A stretch of DNA of 64,000 nt from Catenulispora yoronensis (GTDB lineage: Bacteria > Actinomycetota > Actinomycetes > Streptomycetales > Catenulisporaceae): positions 13,842 to 77,841 of the forward strand of contig NZ_BAAAQN010000059.1 of the NCBI RefSeq assembly GCF_039531695.1, written 5' to 3'. Numbering within the stretch: the stretch's first letter is position 1; every line of letters begins with the position of its first letter. Both the position numbers and the translations under genes were made by a program. Shown piece after piece: positions 33,502-43,019 of the stretch. The notes beneath the pieces are model-generated. The model searched no databases and had not been told where the DNA came from. It saw nothing but the letters and a program-made list of their open reading frames with translations.

Positions 33502-34332
33502 TCAGCCGGTGTAGTTGAACGTCGCCGGGTCCGGCCCGATCCGGCCGCCGTCGCTGCCCAGGGCGGTGATCTGGTCGACCTCCTCCGGCGTCAACTCGAA
33601 GTCGAAGACCTCGAAGTTCTCGCGGATCCGGGAAGGGGTGACCGACTTCGGGATCACCACGTTGCCGAGCTGGAGGTGCCAGCGCAGCACGACCTGCGCC
33701 GGGGACTTGCCGTAGCGGTCGCCGAGGGTGGTCAGCAGCGGCTCCTTGAGCAGGTCGCCGCCCTGGCCGAGCGGGCTCCAGGCCTCGGTGGCGATGCCGT
33801 GCTTGCGGTTGTACTCGCGCATCGCGGCCTGCGGGAAGTAGGGGTGCAGCTCGATCTGGTTGATCGCCGGGGTCCTGGTGCCCTCCTTGAGCAGCCGGTC
33901 GAGCGTCTCGGCGGTGAAGTTGGAGACGCCGACGGCGCGGGCCCGGCCGTCCGAGGCGATCTTCTCCAGAGCGCGCCAGCTCTCGATATACAAATCCTGT
34001 TCCGGGACCGGCCAGTGAATCAAATACAGGTCCACGTACTCGGTGCCGAGCAGTTCCAGGCTGCGGTCGAAGGCGCGCAGCGTCGCGTCGTAGCCCTGGT
34101 TGGCGTTCCACAGCTTGGTGGTGAGGAACACCTCTTCCCGGACCAGACCGGATTCGGCGACCGCGCGGCCGACGCCGGCCTCGTTCTCGTAGGCGGCGGC
34201 GGTGTCGATGTGCCGGTAGCCGATCTCCAGGGCGGCCGCGACCGACTCGTGGGCCTGGGCGTCGGGAACCTGCCAGACGCCGTAGCCGAGCTGCGGAATC
34301 CGGACTCCGTCATTCAAAGTGATGTATTGCAT
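33502..34332 (-). CDS. aldo/keto reductase (2,5-diketo-gluconate reductase-like)
   Basis: A 276-residue NADPH-dependent reductase with the AKR tetrad D43, Y48, K73 and H106 (HIDTAAAYEN, TTKLWN, YLIHWP). The cofactor-binding end is VIPKSVTPSRIRENFEVFDFELT. It probably reduces small aldehydes or ketones. It starts 3 bases after the stop of the upstream SDR-like gene, so the two are one transcript. Confidence 0.92.
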   Translation of the reverse strand: MQYITLNDGVRIPQLGYGVWQVPDAQAHESVAAALEIGYRHIDTAAAYENEAGVGRAVAESGLVREEVFLTTKLWNANQGYDATLRAFDRSLELLGTEYVDLYLIHWPVPEQDLYIESWRALEKIASDGRARAVGVSNFTAETLDRLLKEGTRTPAINQIELHPYFPQAAMREYNRKHGIATEAWSPLGQGGDLLKEPLLTTLGDRYGKSPAQVVLRWHLQLGNVVIPKSVTPSRIRENFEVFDFELTPEEVDQITALGSDGGRIGPDPATFNYTG

Positions 34333-34335
34333 TAC

Positions 34336-34995
34336 TCAGACCTTCCAGGCTTGGACGGCGGAAAAAATCGGGACCGACCCGGACACCAGTTCGAGCGTCT
34401 GCCGACTCGCGGTGCCCTGCTCGATCAGCTCCGCGAGGACGTCGGCCACATCGGCGCGCGGGACGGTGCCGCGGCCGGTGTGCGCGGCGAGATGGACCAG
34501 GCCCAGACCGGGAGTGTTCAGCAGGCCGCCGGGACGGACGATGGTCCAGTCCAGGTCGCGGCGCCGCAGATCGTCCTCGGCCTTGGTCTTGGCGTCCAGG
34601 TACGCCACCCACACCGGGTCGGAGTCGTCGGCGGCCGGCGCTCCGGCACCCATGGAGGACACCTGCACGAAGCGCGGCACCCCGGCCAGCTCGGCGGCAT
34701 CGGCCAGCAGCACCGAACCGCCGAGGTCCACGGCGTATTTGCGCTCGGCGCTGCTGCCCGGGCCGGCCCCGGCGGCGAACACCACGGCGTCGGCGCCGCG
34801 GATCACCTCGGCCAGCTCCTGCGCGCTCGCCCGCTCCAGGTCGAGCACGACCGGTTCGGCACCGGCCGCCACCAGGTCGTCGGCCCCGTCGGGACGGCGC
34901 AGCAGCCCTTGCACGGTGTGTCCGTCCGCGCTCAGCCGGGCGGCCAGCAACAGGGCGATCTGCCCGTGGCCGCCCGCGATCACGATTCGCGTCAT
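34336..34995 (-). CDS. atypical SDR / NAD(P)H-binding protein
   Basis: A 219-residue protein with IVIAGGHGQIALLLAARL (a GxxGxxG-type Rossmann motif), FVQVSSMGAG and YLDAKTKAEDDLR, where a YxxxK-like Tyr/Lys is conserved. It is related to YwnB/NmrA-like redox-sensing or reductase proteins. It forms an operon with the AKR. The cofactor is likely NADPH (RR after the second strand: LLRRPDG). Confidence 0.88.
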   Translation of the reverse strand: MTRIVIAGGHGQIALLLAARLSADGHTVQGLLRRPDGADDLVAAGAEPVVLDLERASAQELAEVIRGADAVVFAAGAGPGSSAERKYAVDLGGSVLLADAAELAGVPRFVQVSSMGAGAPAADDSDPVWVAYLDAKTKAEDDLRRRDLDWTIVRPGGLLNTPGLGLVHLAAHTGRGTVPRADVADVLAELIEQGTASRQTLELVSGSVPIFSAVQAWKV

Positions 34996-35060
34996 AGGTC
35001 CTCCCTACCCCGGCCCGCCGGACCTCGACGGGTCAGGGGCGACCGTTCGGACGCCCCTTC

Positions 35061-36077
<1,017 letters not shown>

Positions 36078-36211
36078 GGACTGCTCCAGGAGAGTGAAGG
36101 AGGGGATGGTCAAACCCTGTCACCGCCGGCGGCCGGGCGCCGCCGACGGTGGTTCCGGTTTCGGCCATCGGAGTGACGGCCGGCCCGGCGGACCCGCAGG
36201 TCGGGAGCGGC

Positions 36212-36925
36212 TCAGCCGAGCCGGTTCACCAGTTCGGCGGACAGCGGCGCGGAGGACATCGGGTTCTGGCCGGTGATCAGGTTCCGGTCCACGACGACGT
36301 GCGGCGTCCAGGGCTCGGCGACCTCGACGAGCACGCCGTCGGCCGTCAGCCGGTCCTGGAGCAGCCAGGGCGCCTGGTCCGCGAGCCCGGCCTGCGTCTC
36401 CTCGGCGTTGGTGAACGCCGCGACGCGGTAGCCGGCGAACGGCGAGGCGCCGTCCTCGGTGCGCGCCGCGAGCAGCGCGGCCGGGCCGTGGCAGACCACG
36501 GCGAGCGGCTTGCCGGAGGCCAGGGCGGCGGTCAGCAGGCGGCCGGAGTCGGCGTCGACCGCCAGGTCCTCCATCGGACCGTGGCCGCCGGGGTAGAGGA
36601 CGGCGTCGTAGTCGTCGATCGACACCTCCGAAAGGGTCAGGGGGGTGCGGAGCTCGGCGATCGCGTCCACGGCTTCGCGCCAGGTCGCGGGGGCGTGGTC
36701 GGTGCCGTCGCCCACAAGCTCCGCGGGGACCTCGCCGGCGAGGCTGCCGGCGTCCGCCGTCGGCACCACGCCGCCGGGCGTCGCGACCGCCACCTCGTGG
36801 CCGGCCGCCTTGAGCGCCCGGTAGGGCACCACGGCCTCCTCCGCCCAGAAGCCCGTCGGGTGCTTGGTGCCGTCCTTCAGCGTCCAGACGTCCGTACCGG
36901 TCAGAACCATCAGAATCTTCGCCAT
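36212..36925 (-). CDS. DJ-1/PfpI-family protein (Hsp31/glyoxalase III-like)
   Basis: A 237-residue protein with the nucleophile elbow C145-H146 (AVVCHGPAAL), YPGGHGPMEDL, and an N-terminal Glu (GFWAEE) that pairs with the Cys. The family includes cofactor-free methylglyoxal hydratases and stress chaperones. It is divergent from the LysR gene at 37018 with a 92-base spacer holding a palindrome, so it is likely LysR-controlled. The longer reading frame upstream crosses that spacer and is not used. Confidence 0.9.
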   Translation of the reverse strand: MAKILMVLTGTDVWTLKDGTKHPTGFWAEEAVVPYRALKAAGHEVAVATPGGVVPTADAGSLAGEVPAELVGDGTDHAPATWREAVDAIAELRTPLTLSEVSIDDYDAVLYPGGHGPMEDLAVDADSGRLLTAALASGKPLAVVCHGPAALLAARTEDGASPFAGYRVAAFTNAEETQAGLADQAPWLLQDRLTADGVLVEVAEPWTPHVVVDRNLITGQNPMSSAPLSAELVNRLG

Positions 36926-36971
36926 GCCCTCGAAGCTAAACCTCATGAAGCTATCGGCGCCAATGGGAGCT

Positions 36972-36988
36972 CCGATGGCAGCCATCGG
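36972..36988. promoter_or_regulatory. palindromic LysR-type operator candidate
   Basis: CCGATGGC-A-GCCATCGG is a perfect 8+1+8 inverted repeat between the divergent DJ-1 (-) and LysR (+) genes, 29 bases before the LysR start. The classic LysR T-N11-A core is not obvious. Confidence 0.6.
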
Positions 36989-37017
36989 GATGCCGATGCC
37001 TCGGCTACCCTGGCCCG

Positions 37018-37926
37018 ATGGCCGAACCCCTGGACCTGAACCAGCTCCGCACCTTCCTGGCGGTGCACCGCGCGGGCTCCTTCACCGCGGCCGCGCACCT
37101 GCTCGGCGTGTCGCAGTCGACCGTCACCGCGCAGATCCGGGCGCTGGAGACGGGGCTGGGCCGCGAGCTGTTCGAACGGCGGGCCCGCGGCGTGGCGCCG
37201 CTCCCCTACGCCGACGGCCTGGCCGCGCAGATCGCCGCGCCGCTGGACCGGCTCTCCGACGTCGCCGACGCCGGCCGGACGCCGAGCGCCGAGCCGGTGC
37301 ACCTGGCCGGGCCCGCGGAGTTCCTCGGCGCGGTCGGCATGCGGATGCTGGCGCCGCTGATCGCCGACGGCGTGCAGCTGCGCGTGGCCACCGGCCTGAC
37401 CGAGCAGCTGCTGGCGGAGCTGCGGGCCGGACGCCACGACCTGGTGGTGGCGACCCGGCGGCCGACCGACCGGGCCCTGGTCGCCGAGCCGTTCACCGAC
37501 GAGGAGTTCGTCCTGGTGGCGGCGCCGGTGTGGGCCGACCGGCTGCGGGGCGCGCCGCTGCCGGCCGCCCTGGCCGAGGTCCCGGCCGTCGCCTACGACA
37601 TCGACCTGCCGATCATCCGCCGCTACTGGCGCTACGTCTTCAACGCCCGGGTCCCGGTCCCGGACCGGCTGACCACGGTCCCGGATCTGCGCGCGGTCCG
37701 GGCGGCGGTGGCGGCCGGCGCCGGGTGGACCGTGCTGCCGAAGTATCTTTGCCGGGCCGAGTTGGACAGCAGTACCCTGATGGTGCTGCACCAGCCGGAC
37801 GAGGCTCCGCTGAACACAGCGTTCCTCGTCCACCGGCCCGGCGGCTCGGCCAATCCGCACGCCGCGCTGGTCCGCCGACAGCTGCTCGCCGCCGCGAAGG
37901 CGTGGTGGGCCGACGACGAGTGCTGA
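37018..37926 (+). CDS. LysR-family transcriptional regulator
   Basis: A 302-residue regulator. The N-terminal winged helix is LDLNQLRTFLAVHRAGSFTAAAHLLGVSQSTVTAQIRALE. The effector-binding domain follows (EPVHLAGPAEFLGAVG onward). The start ATG directly follows a GATG-rich spacer with a poor ribosome site. Its position suggests control of the divergent DJ-1 gene, itself, and the PEBP gene 17 bases downstream. Confidence 0.93.
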   Translation: MAEPLDLNQLRTFLAVHRAGSFTAAAHLLGVSQSTVTAQIRALETGLGRELFERRARGVAPLPYADGLAAQIAAPLDRLSDVADAGRTPSAEPVHLAGPAEFLGAVGMRMLAPLIADGVQLRVATGLTEQLLAELRAGRHDLVVATRRPTDRALVAEPFTDEEFVLVAAPVWADRLRGAPLPAALAEVPAVAYDIDLPIIRRYWRYVFNARVPVPDRLTTVPDLRAVRAAVAAGAGWTVLPKYLCRAELDSSTLMVLHQPDEAPLNTAFLVHRPGGSANPHAALVRRQLLAAAKAWWADDEC

Positions 37927-37943
37927 TCGAGGAGAGACATCCC

Positions 37944-38561
37944 ATGTTGTGGAAGTTCCGGCGCCCCGAACGCCCCAAGCGCCGCGCGGCCCTCGCGCTG
38001 TCGGCCGCCGTCGTCCTGTCCGCCGTCGGCACCGCCACCGCGCTGGCCACCACCGCCGCGCACCCCAAGCCCACGCCGATGCTGCTCAGCAGTCCGGACT
38101 TCAAGGACGGCGGCAAGCTGCCGTCCTGGACGGTGTGGGGTCAGGACCCCGCGTGTCCGGGCAAGAACCAGGCTCCGGCGCTGAAGTGGGTCAATCCGCC
38201 GGCCGGCACCAAGGGCTTCGCCGTCACCGTCACCGACGTCGACACCCCGATGAGCCCGGGCTTCACGCACTGGATCGTCTACAACATCCCCGGCGGTGTC
38301 AGCAGCCTGGCAGGCCACGGTCAGAACCCTTACAGCGAGGGCGTCACCGACTACGACGGCGTCACCACCGGCTACGCCGGGCCCTGCCCGCCGGCCACCG
38401 GCCAGCCGCACCACTACGTCTTCCGAGTGTGGGCACTGGACACCGACCACGTCGACGGCTCCAACCTGAACTACGCGTCGCTGATCAGCGAGATCACCCC
38501 GCACATGCTGTGGTCGGCGAGTCTGATCGGCACCGTCCAGTTCCCGGGCCGCGACGACTGA
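37944..38561 (+). CDS. secreted YbhB/YbcL (PEBP-like) protein
   Basis: A 205-residue PEBP/Raf-kinase-inhibitor-like protein with a signal peptide (KRRAALALSAAVVLSAVGTATALA). The ligand-site motifs are VTDVDTPMSPGFTHWIVYNIPGG and GPCPPATGQPHHYVFRVWALD. The family binds anionic groups or phospholipid heads; its bacterial role is unclear. The ATG has GAGGAGA upstream and the gene is 17 bases behind LysR. Confidence 0.92.
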   Translation: MLWKFRRPERPKRRAALALSAAVVLSAVGTATALATTAAHPKPTPMLLSSPDFKDGGKLPSWTVWGQDPACPGKNQAPALKWVNPPAGTKGFAVTVTDVDTPMSPGFTHWIVYNIPGGVSSLAGHGQNPYSEGVTDYDGVTTGYAGPCPPATGQPHHYVFRVWALDTDHVDGSNLNYASLISEITPHMLWSASLIGTVQFPGRDD

Positions 38562-38600
38562 ACCGGCTTGCCCAGGCGTCGCCTTACCGCCGCGCCCCTG

Positions 38601-38665
38601 TTGACACCACCGGTGCCCGGACAATACTGAGCGGACAATCACCGGCCGGTTGACAGCAAGGGTGC
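38601..38665 (+). promoter_or_regulatory. promoter with two pairs of direct repeats before the ACAD pair
   Basis: TTGACA at 38601-38606 with AATACT at 38623-38628 gives a 16-base spacer, a sigma70/HrdB-like promoter. TTGACAnCAnnGGTGCC occurs twice, at 38601 and 38650, and GGACAAT occurs twice at about 38619 and 38633. The repeats look like operator half-sites for a regulator of the acyl-CoA dehydrogenase genes. Confidence 0.45.
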
Positions 38666-38670
38666 CGCCA

Positions 38671-39852
38671 TTGACCACCCAGCACGACCTCGAGAACCGT
38701 ATCGACGAATTCCTCGCCGCCCACGATCCCAGCACCACCGACGCCGCCGCGTTCCTGCGGGCCCGCTTCGACGCGGGCCTGGCCTGGCTGCACTATCCCC
38801 CGGGCCTCGGCGGCCAGTCCCTGCCCCGCGACCTGCAACCGGTCGTGGACCGGGCGTTCGGCGAGGCCGGCGCCCCGGACAACGATCCGCGCCGGATCGG
38901 CATCGGCCTGGGCATGGCCGCGCCGACCATCCTCGCCTTCGGGAGCCAGGAGCAGCAGCAGCGCTGGCTGCGGCCGCTCTGGTGCGGCGAGGAGGTGTGG
39001 TGCCAGCTGTTCTCCGAGCCCGGCGCCGGCTCGGACCTGGCCGCCCTGGCCACCCGTGCGGTCCGGGACGGCGAGGACTGGATCGTCAATGGCCAGAAGG
39101 TCTGGACCTCGATGGCGCACGAGGCCCGGTGGGCGATCCTGGTCGCCCGCACCGATCCGGACGTCCCCAAGCACCAGGGGCTGACCTACTTCGTGCTGGA
39201 CATGACCGCCCCCGGCGTCGAGGTCCGGCCGCTGCGGCAGCTGACCGGCGAGGCCGAGTTCAACGAGGTCTTCCTGACCGGCGTCCGGGTCCCCGACGCC
39301 CAGCGCCTCGGCGCGGTCGGCGACGGCTGGCGGGTCGCGCAGACCACGCTGATGAACGAGCGGGTGGCCATCGGCGGCGGCGCCGCCCAGCGCGAGTCCG
39401 GCATGATCGGCGTGCTCGCCGACACCTGGCGCCGCCGGCCGGAGGTCCGCGAGCCGGGGCTGCACGACCGGCTCATGACGCTGTGGGTGGCCGCCGAGGC
39501 CGCCCGCCTGACGGCCGCGCGGCTGTCCGCCCAGCTCGCCGCCGGGCAGCCGGGACCGGAGGGCTCGGCCGCCAAGTACGCCTTCGCCACCCTGAACCAG
39601 CAGCTCTCAGGACTCGAACTCGAACTGCTCGGCGAGGAGGCGCTCCGGTACGACGACTGGACGATGCGCCGCCCGGACACCGTCGACTTCATCGGCCGCT
39701 CCCCCGGCTACCGCTACCTGCGGGCCAAGGGCAACTCGATCGAGGGCGGCACCTCGGAGATCCTGCTGAACATCATCGCCGAACGCGTCCTCGGCCTCCC
39801 CGGCGAGATCCGCGTCGACAAGGACCTCGCCTGGAAGGACCTGCCCCGGTGA
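38671..39852 (+). CDS. acyl-CoA dehydrogenase, large subunit of a coupled pair
   Basis: A 393-residue flavoprotein (TTG at 38671 with AAGGG 8 bases upstream; TTG 38650 and GTG 38662 are alternatives). ACAD motifs include EPGAGSDLAAL, NGQKVWTSMAHEA and the C-terminal SIEGGTSEILLNIIAERVLGLP. It catalyses FAD-dependent alpha,beta-dehydrogenation of an acyl-CoA. GTGA coupling to a second, shorter ACAD suggests an alpha2beta2 enzyme like mycobacterial FadE pairs acting on bulky or steroid-type acyl-CoAs. The chain specificity is unknown. Confidence 0.9.
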   Translation: MTTQHDLENRIDEFLAAHDPSTTDAAAFLRARFDAGLAWLHYPPGLGGQSLPRDLQPVVDRAFGEAGAPDNDPRRIGIGLGMAAPTILAFGSQEQQQRWLRPLWCGEEVWCQLFSEPGAGSDLAALATRAVRDGEDWIVNGQKVWTSMAHEARWAILVARTDPDVPKHQGLTYFVLDMTAPGVEVRPLRQLTGEAEFNEVFLTGVRVPDAQRLGAVGDGWRVAQTTLMNERVAIGGGAAQRESGMIGVLADTWRRRPEVREPGLHDRLMTLWVAAEAARLTAARLSAQLAAGQPGPEGSAAKYAFATLNQQLSGLELELLGEEALRYDDWTMRRPDTVDFIGRSPGYRYLRAKGNSIEGGTSEILLNIIAERVLGLPGEIRVDKDLAWKDLPR

Positions 39853-40946
39853 GCGCCGAGCTGCTCTACTCAGAGCCCGAAGACGAGCTGCGCGCGGCGG
39901 TCGCCGACCTGCTGGCCGCCCGGGCCCCGTGGTCGGCGGTCCTGGAACGCACCGAATCGTCAGAGCCCTACGACGCCGATCTCTGGAAGGCCCTGGGCAC
40001 CGGCATCGGCGCGGCCGGATTGCTGGTTCCGGAGGAGCTCGGCGGCGCCGGGGCTTCGCTGCGCGAGGCGGCGGTGGTCGCGGAGGAGATCGGCAAGACG
40101 GTGGCGCCGGTGCCGTTCCTCGGCAGCCTGGCGGCGACCGCCGTGCTGCTGGCGTTGCCGGGGTGCGACGAGCTCTTGCGGCGTATCGCGTCCGGCGAGC
40201 AGACGGCGGTGCTGGCGGTGCCGTTCTCGACGCTGCCGGGCAACGGACGGCGGAACACGGTGTCGGTGACGCCGTGGCCGCCGAAGGAGGGCTCCGACGA
40301 TGCCCGGCTCACCGGTCGGGTGACCGGGGTGGCGGACGCGTTGTGCGCGGACGTGCTCATCGTGCCGGCGGACGGGTCGCTGTATGCGGTGTCGGCGGCG
40401 GACGTCAGCCGGACGGCGGTGACGTCGCTGGACATGACGCGGGTGCTGTGCGACATCGACTTGGCGGACGCCCCGGGCGTGCTGCTCGCGATCGGTTACT
40501 CAGCCCTCGATGACGCTCTTACATCGGCGGCGGCGGTGCTGGCCGCGGAACAGCTCGGGTTGGCGGAGCGCTGCCTGGAGCTCACGGTCGAGTATGTGAA
40601 GACGCGGCACCAGTTCGGGCGTGCGGTCGGTTCGTATCAGGGGTTGAAGCACCGGCTGGCGCAGCTGTGGGTGCAGATCGCCCAGGCGCGGGCGGTCTCG
40701 CGGCACGCGGCCTCGGCGACCGGGGATGAGCGGCTGATCGCCGTTGCAGTGGCGCAGGCGCACTGCTCGACGGTCGCGGTGCTGGCGGCCGAGGAGTGCG
40801 TACAGATGCACGGCGGGATCGGGTTCACGTGGGAGCACCCGGCGCACTTGTATTTGAAGCGGGCCAAGAGCACGTCGCTGGCTTTCGGGACGGCTGCGCG
40901 GCATCGGGGGCGGCTGGGGGAACTGGTGGGGCTGCCGCCCAACTGA
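39849..40946 (+). CDS. acyl-CoA dehydrogenase, small subunit of a coupled pair
   Basis: A 365-residue ACAD-fold protein starting at the GTG that overlaps the previous TGA. It has the N-terminal helical domain (LLVPEELGGAGASLREAAVVAEEIG), a reduced middle domain, and C-terminal ECVQMHGGIGFTWEHPAHLYLKRA, typical of FadE28/29-like partners. In known heteromeric ACADs only one subunit type supplies the catalytic base; which one does so here needs alignment. Confidence 0.9.
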   Translation: MSAELLYSEPEDELRAAVADLLAARAPWSAVLERTESSEPYDADLWKALGTGIGAAGLLVPEELGGAGASLREAAVVAEEIGKTVAPVPFLGSLAATAVLLALPGCDELLRRIASGEQTAVLAVPFSTLPGNGRRNTVSVTPWPPKEGSDDARLTGRVTGVADALCADVLIVPADGSLYAVSAADVSRTAVTSLDMTRVLCDIDLADAPGVLLAIGYSALDDALTSAAAVLAAEQLGLAERCLELTVEYVKTRHQFGRAVGSYQGLKHRLAQLWVQIAQARAVSRHAASATGDERLIAVAVAQAHCSTVAVLAAEECVQMHGGIGFTWEHPAHLYLKRAKSTSLAFGTAARHRGRLGELVGLPPN

Positions 40947-40960
40947 GCTGGCCCGGGCTC

Positions 40961-41011
40961 ACAGATCTGGGATTCGGGATCTGGGCTTAAGGATCGGGGA
41001 TCTGGGTCGAC
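40961..41011. repeat. GATCTGGG direct repeats between convergent genes
   Basis: Three to four copies of 'gatctggg' or near variants at about 17-base spacing between the ACAD stop (40946) and the TetR stop (41015). No stem-loop terminator is evident here. Confidence 0.6.
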
Positions 41012-41014
41012 GCG

Positions 41015-41626
41015 CTATAGCCCCAGCGCGTTGATCCAGATCCGGTTCAGCGTCAGGACCAGTTGCTCGAACGGCATCGGCGTCTTCTGCACGAACGCCA
41101 CATACGCCATCCTGGACACCATCCCCGACAGCGCGTGCGCGGTCAGCACCGGGTCCAGTTCCGCATCGGCCAGGCCCTGTTCCTGCAAGCCGCGGATCAT
41201 CTTCGCGTTGCGCTGCACGAAGGCGTCGGCCCGCTCGATGCGGACCTTCCGGAAGTTCTCGTCGATCTGCGAGACCTGCTCGAACAAGCCCATCAGCTTG
41301 GCGTTCTTCTTGTAGGAGCGCAGGTACTCGCGGTTCGCCAGGTCGATCAGCTCGCGGGGGTCGGTCACGCCGGTCCGGGCCCGCAGGTGCGGGTGCACCA
41401 TCTCCTCGGTGACCTGCTCGGCGACCGCCTGGAAGATCTCCTCTTTGCCCTCGAAGTAGGTGTAGAGCGAGCCGGAGGCCACGCCGGCCTCGGCGGAGAT
41501 GTCGCTCAACCGGGCGTCCAGATAACCGTCGCGCTCGAAGACCACGCGGGCGGCCGCGACCAGCGCGCTCCGCGTACGGATCCCGCGTGCGCTGCGCGGT
41601 GTGACGCGAACCTCAGTCTTTGCCAT
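41015..41626 (-). CDS. TetR-family regulator
   Basis: A 203-residue regulator. The helix-turn-helix is LSDISAEAGVASGSLYTYFEGKEEIFQAV near residues 40-70, followed by a ligand-binding helical bundle. It is divergent from the ACAD-SDR-APH operon with only 56 bases between starts, so it almost certainly controls that operon. Ligands of such regulators in fatty-acid loci are usually acyl-CoA esters. Confidence 0.92.
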   Translation of the reverse strand: MAKTEVRVTPRSARGIRTRSALVAAARVVFERDGYLDARLSDISAEAGVASGSLYTYFEGKEEIFQAVAEQVTEEMVHPHLRARTGVTDPRELIDLANREYLRSYKKNAKLMGLFEQVSQIDENFRKVRIERADAFVQRNAKMIRGLQEQGLADAELDPVLTAHALSGMVSRMAYVAFVQKTPMPFEQLVLTLNRIWINALGL

Positions 41627-41641
41627 GGCGAAACGCCGTCC

Positions 41642-41672
41642 TCCTGCTTGAACTTGACGCCAACCTCAACTA
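41642..41672. promoter_or_regulatory. candidate TetR operator
   Basis: The 56-base divergent spacer contains 'cttgaacttgacgccaacctcaac', with partial dyads TTGAcgcCAA and TTGA...TCAA, and an AT-rich 'tatacc' that could be a -10 element. Confidence 0.4.
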
Positions 41673-41682
41673 TACCGGAAGC

Positions 41683-42888
41683 ATGTTCAGCGTCTCCGAC
41701 CGCGCCCAGCGCTACCAGGACGACCTGCTCGCCTTCATGGACGAGCACGTCTACCCCGCCGAATCGGTCTACGAGGAGCAGATGCGCGCCTCCGGGGACC
41801 CGCACCACCAGCCGCCCGTCATCGAGGAGCTGAAGACCGAGGCGCGCAAGCGCGGCCTGTGGAACCTCTTCCACCCGCACCCCGAATGGGGCCCCGGCCT
41901 GACCAACCTCGAATACGCGCCGCTGGCCGAGATCATGGGCCGCAGCCATATCGCCTCCGAGGCCACCAACTGCGCCGCCCCCGACACCGGCAACATGGAG
42001 GTGCTGACCCTCTTCGGCACCGACGCGCACAAGAAGAAGTGGCTCAAGCCGCTCCTGGACGGCGAGATCCGCTCCGGCTTCGCGATGACCGAGCCGGCCG
42101 TCGCCAGCTCCGACGCGACGAACATCGAGATGCTCATGGTGCGCGACGAGGCGCGCGGCGGCTACGTGCTGAACGGGCGCAAGTGGTTCACGTCCAACGC
42201 GATGCACCAGAACTGCCGGGTGCTGATCGTCATGGGCAAGACCGATCCGGACGCCGCACCGCACCGTCAGCAGTCGATGCTGGTCGTGCCGCTGGACGCG
42301 CCCGGGGTGACGATCGTGCGCTCGCTCCCGGTCTTCGGGTATCAGGACCGCGAGGGCCACGCCGAGATCACGTTCGAGGACGTCTTCGTGCCCTTCGAAG
42401 ACCTGCTGAAGGGCGAGGGCGAGGGCTTCGCCATCAGCCAGGCCCGCCTCGGACCGGGCCGGATCCACCACTGCATGCGCACGATCGGCATGGCCGAGCG
42501 CGCGCTGGAGCTGATGTGCCGCCGGGCCGTGGACCGGGTGACCTTCGGACGGCCGCTCGCGGACCGGGCCAACATCCAGGACTGGATCGCGGAGGCGCGG
42601 ATCGACATCGAGCAGACGCGCCTGCTGACGCTGAAGGCCGCGTGGATGATGGACACCGTCGGCAACAAGGCCGCGCGGACCGAGATCGCCGCCATCAAGG
42701 TCGCGGCGCCGGAGATGGCGCTGCGCATCATCGACCGGGCCATCCAGGTGCACGGCGGCGCCGGGGTCACAGACGACTTCCCGCTGGCGTCGGCGTGGGC
42801 GCACCTGCGCACGCTGCGGCTGGCCGACGGGCCGGACGAGGTCCACAAGCGGTCGATCGCGAAGATCGAGCTCGCGAAGTACCGGTGA
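41683..42888 (+). CDS. acyl-CoA dehydrogenase (ACAD10/11-type context)
   Basis: A 401-residue ACAD. The N-terminal domain runs MFSVSDRAQRYQDDLLAFMDEHVYPAE. FAD and substrate motifs include FAMTEPAVASSDATNIE, NGRKWFTSNAMHQNCR, GRIHHCMRTIGMAERALELMC and IQVHGGAGVTDDFPLA. The last resembles the ACAD domains of mammalian ACAD10/11 and of LvaC. It begins an operon with two SDRs, an APH-type kinase, an enoyl-CoA hydratase and a HAD protein. Start M at 41683 is the first after the divergent spacer. Its final codons seed an 18-bp tandem repeat. Confidence 0.92.
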   Translation: MFSVSDRAQRYQDDLLAFMDEHVYPAESVYEEQMRASGDPHHQPPVIEELKTEARKRGLWNLFHPHPEWGPGLTNLEYAPLAEIMGRSHIASEATNCAAPDTGNMEVLTLFGTDAHKKKWLKPLLDGEIRSGFAMTEPAVASSDATNIEMLMVRDEARGGYVLNGRKWFTSNAMHQNCRVLIVMGKTDPDAAPHRQQSMLVVPLDAPGVTIVRSLPVFGYQDREGHAEITFEDVFVPFEDLLKGEGEGFAISQARLGPGRIHHCMRTIGMAERALELMCRRAVDRVTFGRPLADRANIQDWIAEARIDIEQTRLLTLKAAWMMDTVGNKAARTEIAAIKVAAPEMALRIIDRAIQVHGGAGVTDDFPLASAWAHLRTLRLADGPDEVHKRSIAKIELAKYR

Positions 42889-42979
42889 CTTGCGAGGTCG
42901 ATCTTGGCTTGCTAAGTGCCGGTGACTTGCGAAGTACCCGTGGCTTGCGAAATGCCGGCGACTTGCGAAGTACCGGTGA
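42871..42979 (+). repeat. 18-bp minisatellite derived from the 3' end of the ACAD gene
   Basis: Six units of 'cttgcgaagtaccggtga' type. The first (42871-42888) is the last five codons and stop of the ACAD gene; the rest (42889-42979) fill the intergenic space with one 19-base unit. The final copy is nearly identical to the genic one. It looks like recent replication slippage of a gene end. Confidence 0.9.
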
Positions 42980-43019
42980 AATGACGTCCCCTCGAACGAA
43001 CCAGGAGCCATCGCCCCTC

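Noticed and set aside
42871..42979. Possible CRISPR-like array
   Set aside because: 18-bp units are contiguous with no spacers and derive from a gene end; no cas genes.
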